64,000 nt of DNA from Ehretia macrophylla (taxonomy: Eukaryota > Streptophyta > Magnoliopsida > Boraginales > Ehretiaceae), in the NCBI GenBank assembly GCA_037974665.1, contig CM075778.1, positions 10,529,001 through 10,593,000 of the forward strand. Direction: 5' to 3'. Both the position numbers and the translations under genes were made by a program. Numbering within the stretch: the first letter of the stretch is position 1; each line of letters starts with the position of its first letter. The notes under the pieces are model-generated. The model was given only the letters and a program-made list of their open reading frames with translations, was not told the origin of the DNA and ran no database searches. This document shows, in pieces, positions 61,415 through 64,000 of the stretch.

Positions 61415-64000
61415 TCTGTAACGCCCCGATCCCTCACGAGACCGGGACTCCTATTTATCATGCTATTCTCACCCAAATCCAAACCCCGGGCACAAAATTT
61501 AGGGGAAAACGGACAGAGTCTCCCCTGTTTATAGGACTAAACTGGTACTTGCACAAAGACATCTATGATGCTAGATTCACAAACCCCACCTCTTCCAACC
61601 AATCCCCCAAGATTTTTATGGGCCGCCAGCAATCACAAGGCCTTCCGAGCCTTGGAACAACAATTACATATAACATACAAGCAAGCAAAGCATTTCTAAT
61701 TTTAACTATAGGTAGTTAGATACAACAATAGCTAAGTTCTACTTCCAAGTTTTGTTAATCACACAAGCATGCAAAAGGATAAGTTTACTATGGATTTTTA
61801 CATGTCATTCCACTTCATATCCAATATACAAGATTACAAATTATTACATTCACCAAATATACTCAAGGCCCCAAGGTCTCAAAAAGGCAACCAACAACAA
61901 CTCCACGCACGCTTCACATTTTAGACAACATTATCACACAAGAAGTCACGGAAATTGCTTAACTAGCACTTCCTTCTCTTCTTCTATCAGCTGGGGATTC
62001 ACCTCAGCTGCTCCTGAAACATATTAAATGAGGAATGAGCAACAAAGTTGCCCAGCGAGGGAGGTGATGCAACATACCAACGTGCAATATGATATGCAAA
62101 CACAAGAAAACATATATAAGCCACGTAGACCAGCAAGATAACAAGCCAAGCAATTAATCACTTTTAAAAGGATACGGTTCCACTTCCAAGTCTTCAATCA
62201 CGAGCCACGAATCACGAACTTCACGAACATGCCGGCAAACCCCAAACACCAACAATTGGGATACTCCGGATGTATCCCGATCCTACGACCCTTTCTCCCG
62301 AGGTAGGTCCATGCCCAGCAGGTGAACCACGCCTCTGGGGTAGTGGAGTATGCCTCAGCGAGAAAGGGAATAGGCACTATGGTAGTCGAGGGAGCACGGC
62401 AAGCCCGACGCCGCCCGTGTTTCTCGACGCTACCATGTCCGAAAAGGTTGCGCAACCCGATATTCGATCACAATAATTCAATCAATGACAATATAATTCA
62501 AGAATCACATAAATAAGGGACAACAAAGTAGGTTGCCCTCGCACGTAGATTACAATAAATAAGCCATATAACAATATAAATAAAATACAAGTGTATATTT
62601 AGTCAATTCATATCAAAGTACACGTAATTATAAGCAATCATATTAAACTATACAATTTATGAGCAGTAAAACAAATTAAGATGCACAAAAAAATGTACTC
62701 CCTCACCTTTTTAAAAACAAGCCTGCGAAAATTTAGCCAATCTCTCCAATACTCTCCGAAAGCACCAATCTCTTTAATAACCATTCAAAACCACTACCTA
62801 ACACAACAATACTATTCAACTTAAAGACAACTCATTCACATTAAAATAGTTAATTTGTGTGCAATAGTCACATTTTATATAATCATCAAACTATAGCTCG
62901 ATTAGTATGATCTAAGAACACTAAACATGCATATTTCATGCTAAGGCTAAATGATGTGCTTACGTTAATCAAAAGTTAATTAACAAGCTTGAAGGCAACA
63001 TTAACTTTCATAATTCCATTAACCATGCACTAGACTACTTTGAACTCCTAAACACGTTATTAGGACACTCCAAACCTCTTTGAATCCACTCAAATGTGCA
63101 ACCCCTAGTTATTCATATAAGTATAACACTTTCATTATCCATTGCAATTCTATTATCATGATTAACTCTAATATGCATATAGCCTAAATATACAACTTAA
63201 CTCATAAGATAGCATGAATCACAACAGCCTTCAAGTTAAACACTTAATACATGCTATTACGCTTAAATACTAAGCATTATTCAATTACTAAACATGTTAA
63301 AAGAACTCTAATATGCATTATCCAAAGTGAAATCATGTACAAGATTATCTATTTTTTCTAAGATCATTAAACATACACTAACTACTTTAGATTACAAGAC
63401 ATGTTAAAATGACACTCTTATTAACACTAAAACACCATAAGCAATAAATTCACATTCTTTAATCAAGTTACTATTTATTTTCTTCTTCAATTCACTTGTA
63501 CACAAACTCATTTTTCACATGTAATTAAGCTAGAAAGTTCACTCTACCACCTCATTAGTTAGCATAGAAGGCATTAGAAGCATCAAAATATCATTAAGTT
63601 AAGATTATAAGCTATAAATTTCAATTACTTTACTACAACAATCAATAATCATCTAACTAGATGAGCTAACTTTATAGTTTACTTGATTAACAATCAAATG
63701 TAGCAACTATAGCAATTCAAATAACTAATTATGCAATAAGACTAACTATTTGACAAGAAGTCCAACATATCTCTTTCTAAATGCTCACAAAACAAGCTCT
63801 AAACTTCACACAAGATAATGAACCTCAAATCTAACTATACTACATCTCTAATGACACTTTATGGCACCAGTTAAGCCCTTTAAATCTCACTTTAAAGTAC
63901 AATTACCCCAAAAGTCTGAATTTACCTCTTTATGCATTACACTACAAGTACTCTAATCGGAGCTCAACTAAGCGAAGCGAATACATTTCTAGCACCTCCT
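61415..64000. mobile_element. LTR-retrotransposon-like block, right end outside the window
   Basis: It starts TGTAACGCCCCGATCCCTCA immediately after repeat copy 3. A GC-rich patch follows (62260-62460: CCCGAGGTAGGTCC, GGGAGCACGGCAAGCCCGAC). Long LTRs of plant Ty3/gypsy-type elements begin with this kind of TGTAACGCCCC sequence. No gag or pol protein is seen to the end of the window, so assignment rests on the terminus. Frames in the GC-rich patch do not match known proteins. Confidence 0.5.

Noticed and set aside
62198..62516. Overlapping 64-85 codon frames in a GC-rich patch
   Set aside because: Overlap on both strands, no recognisable family, and located in an LTR-like block.

Overview
This is a stretch of plant nuclear DNA, most likely from a eudicot. 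It is AT-rich, its genes are interrupted by GT..AG introns, and its proteins are plant versions of conserved families: a chloroplast-type RelA/SpoT homologue, plant exportin-T (PAUSED) and TAF9. Roughly 14 kb of the 64 kb is occupied by three intact-looking genes. Nearly everything else is transposable elements in various states of decay. I see no tRNA, rRNA, CRISPR or prokaryotic feature.

Layout. 1-6882: terminal part of a CACTA (En/Spm) transposon with a decayed tnp2 transposase on the minus strand, a dense array of palindromic subterminal repeats, and the terminal CACTA inverted repeat at 6882. 6883-10805: sequence ending in a second CACTA-type terminus, holding an LRR receptor-kinase gene fragment and a Mutator-type MITE. 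11660-13690: decayed Ty1/copia element, pol on minus. 15365-17600: a TIR element, a second Mutator-type MITE and a LINE remnant. 20900-22075: a recent 253-bp tandem duplication. 23346-24621: TAF9 (plus, two exons). 25282-31427: Ty1/copia retrotransposon with recognisable LTRs and broken pol. 31751-35628: RSH2/3-type (p)ppGpp synthetase/hydrolase (minus, six exons). 37500-37930: RTE-type LINE tail. 38800-43915: small dispersed repeats, a perfect 95-bp duplication and SINE insertions. 46674-54069: exportin-T (minus, 13 exons) with a hAT-type element nested in its long intron 7. 55501-57085: Mutator-like element that has captured a pentatricopeptide-repeat gene fragment. 58540-64000: a CACTA terminus, three copies of a ~350-bp repeat, and an LTR-like block starting TGTAACGCCCC.

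The three genes are unrelated housekeeping functions: RNA polymerase II initiation and histone acetylation (TAF9), plastid stringent response (RSH), and tRNA nuclear export (exportin-T). They share no pathway and no bidirectional promoter. RSH and exportin-T lie on the minus strand and both have telo-box motifs (AAACCCTAA) just upstream of the ATG. The splice sites and reading frames of all three could be closed exactly: 185, 721 and 982 residues.

The most interesting material is in the transposons. There are host-gene fragments inside or next to DNA transposons (PPR in a Mutator-like element, LRR-RLK beside CACTA ends), a long array of hairpin-forming subterminal repeats, and several insertions whose target-site duplications can be read directly (10, 8, 8 and 18 bp). 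I found no convincing evidence of a wholly new biological system.
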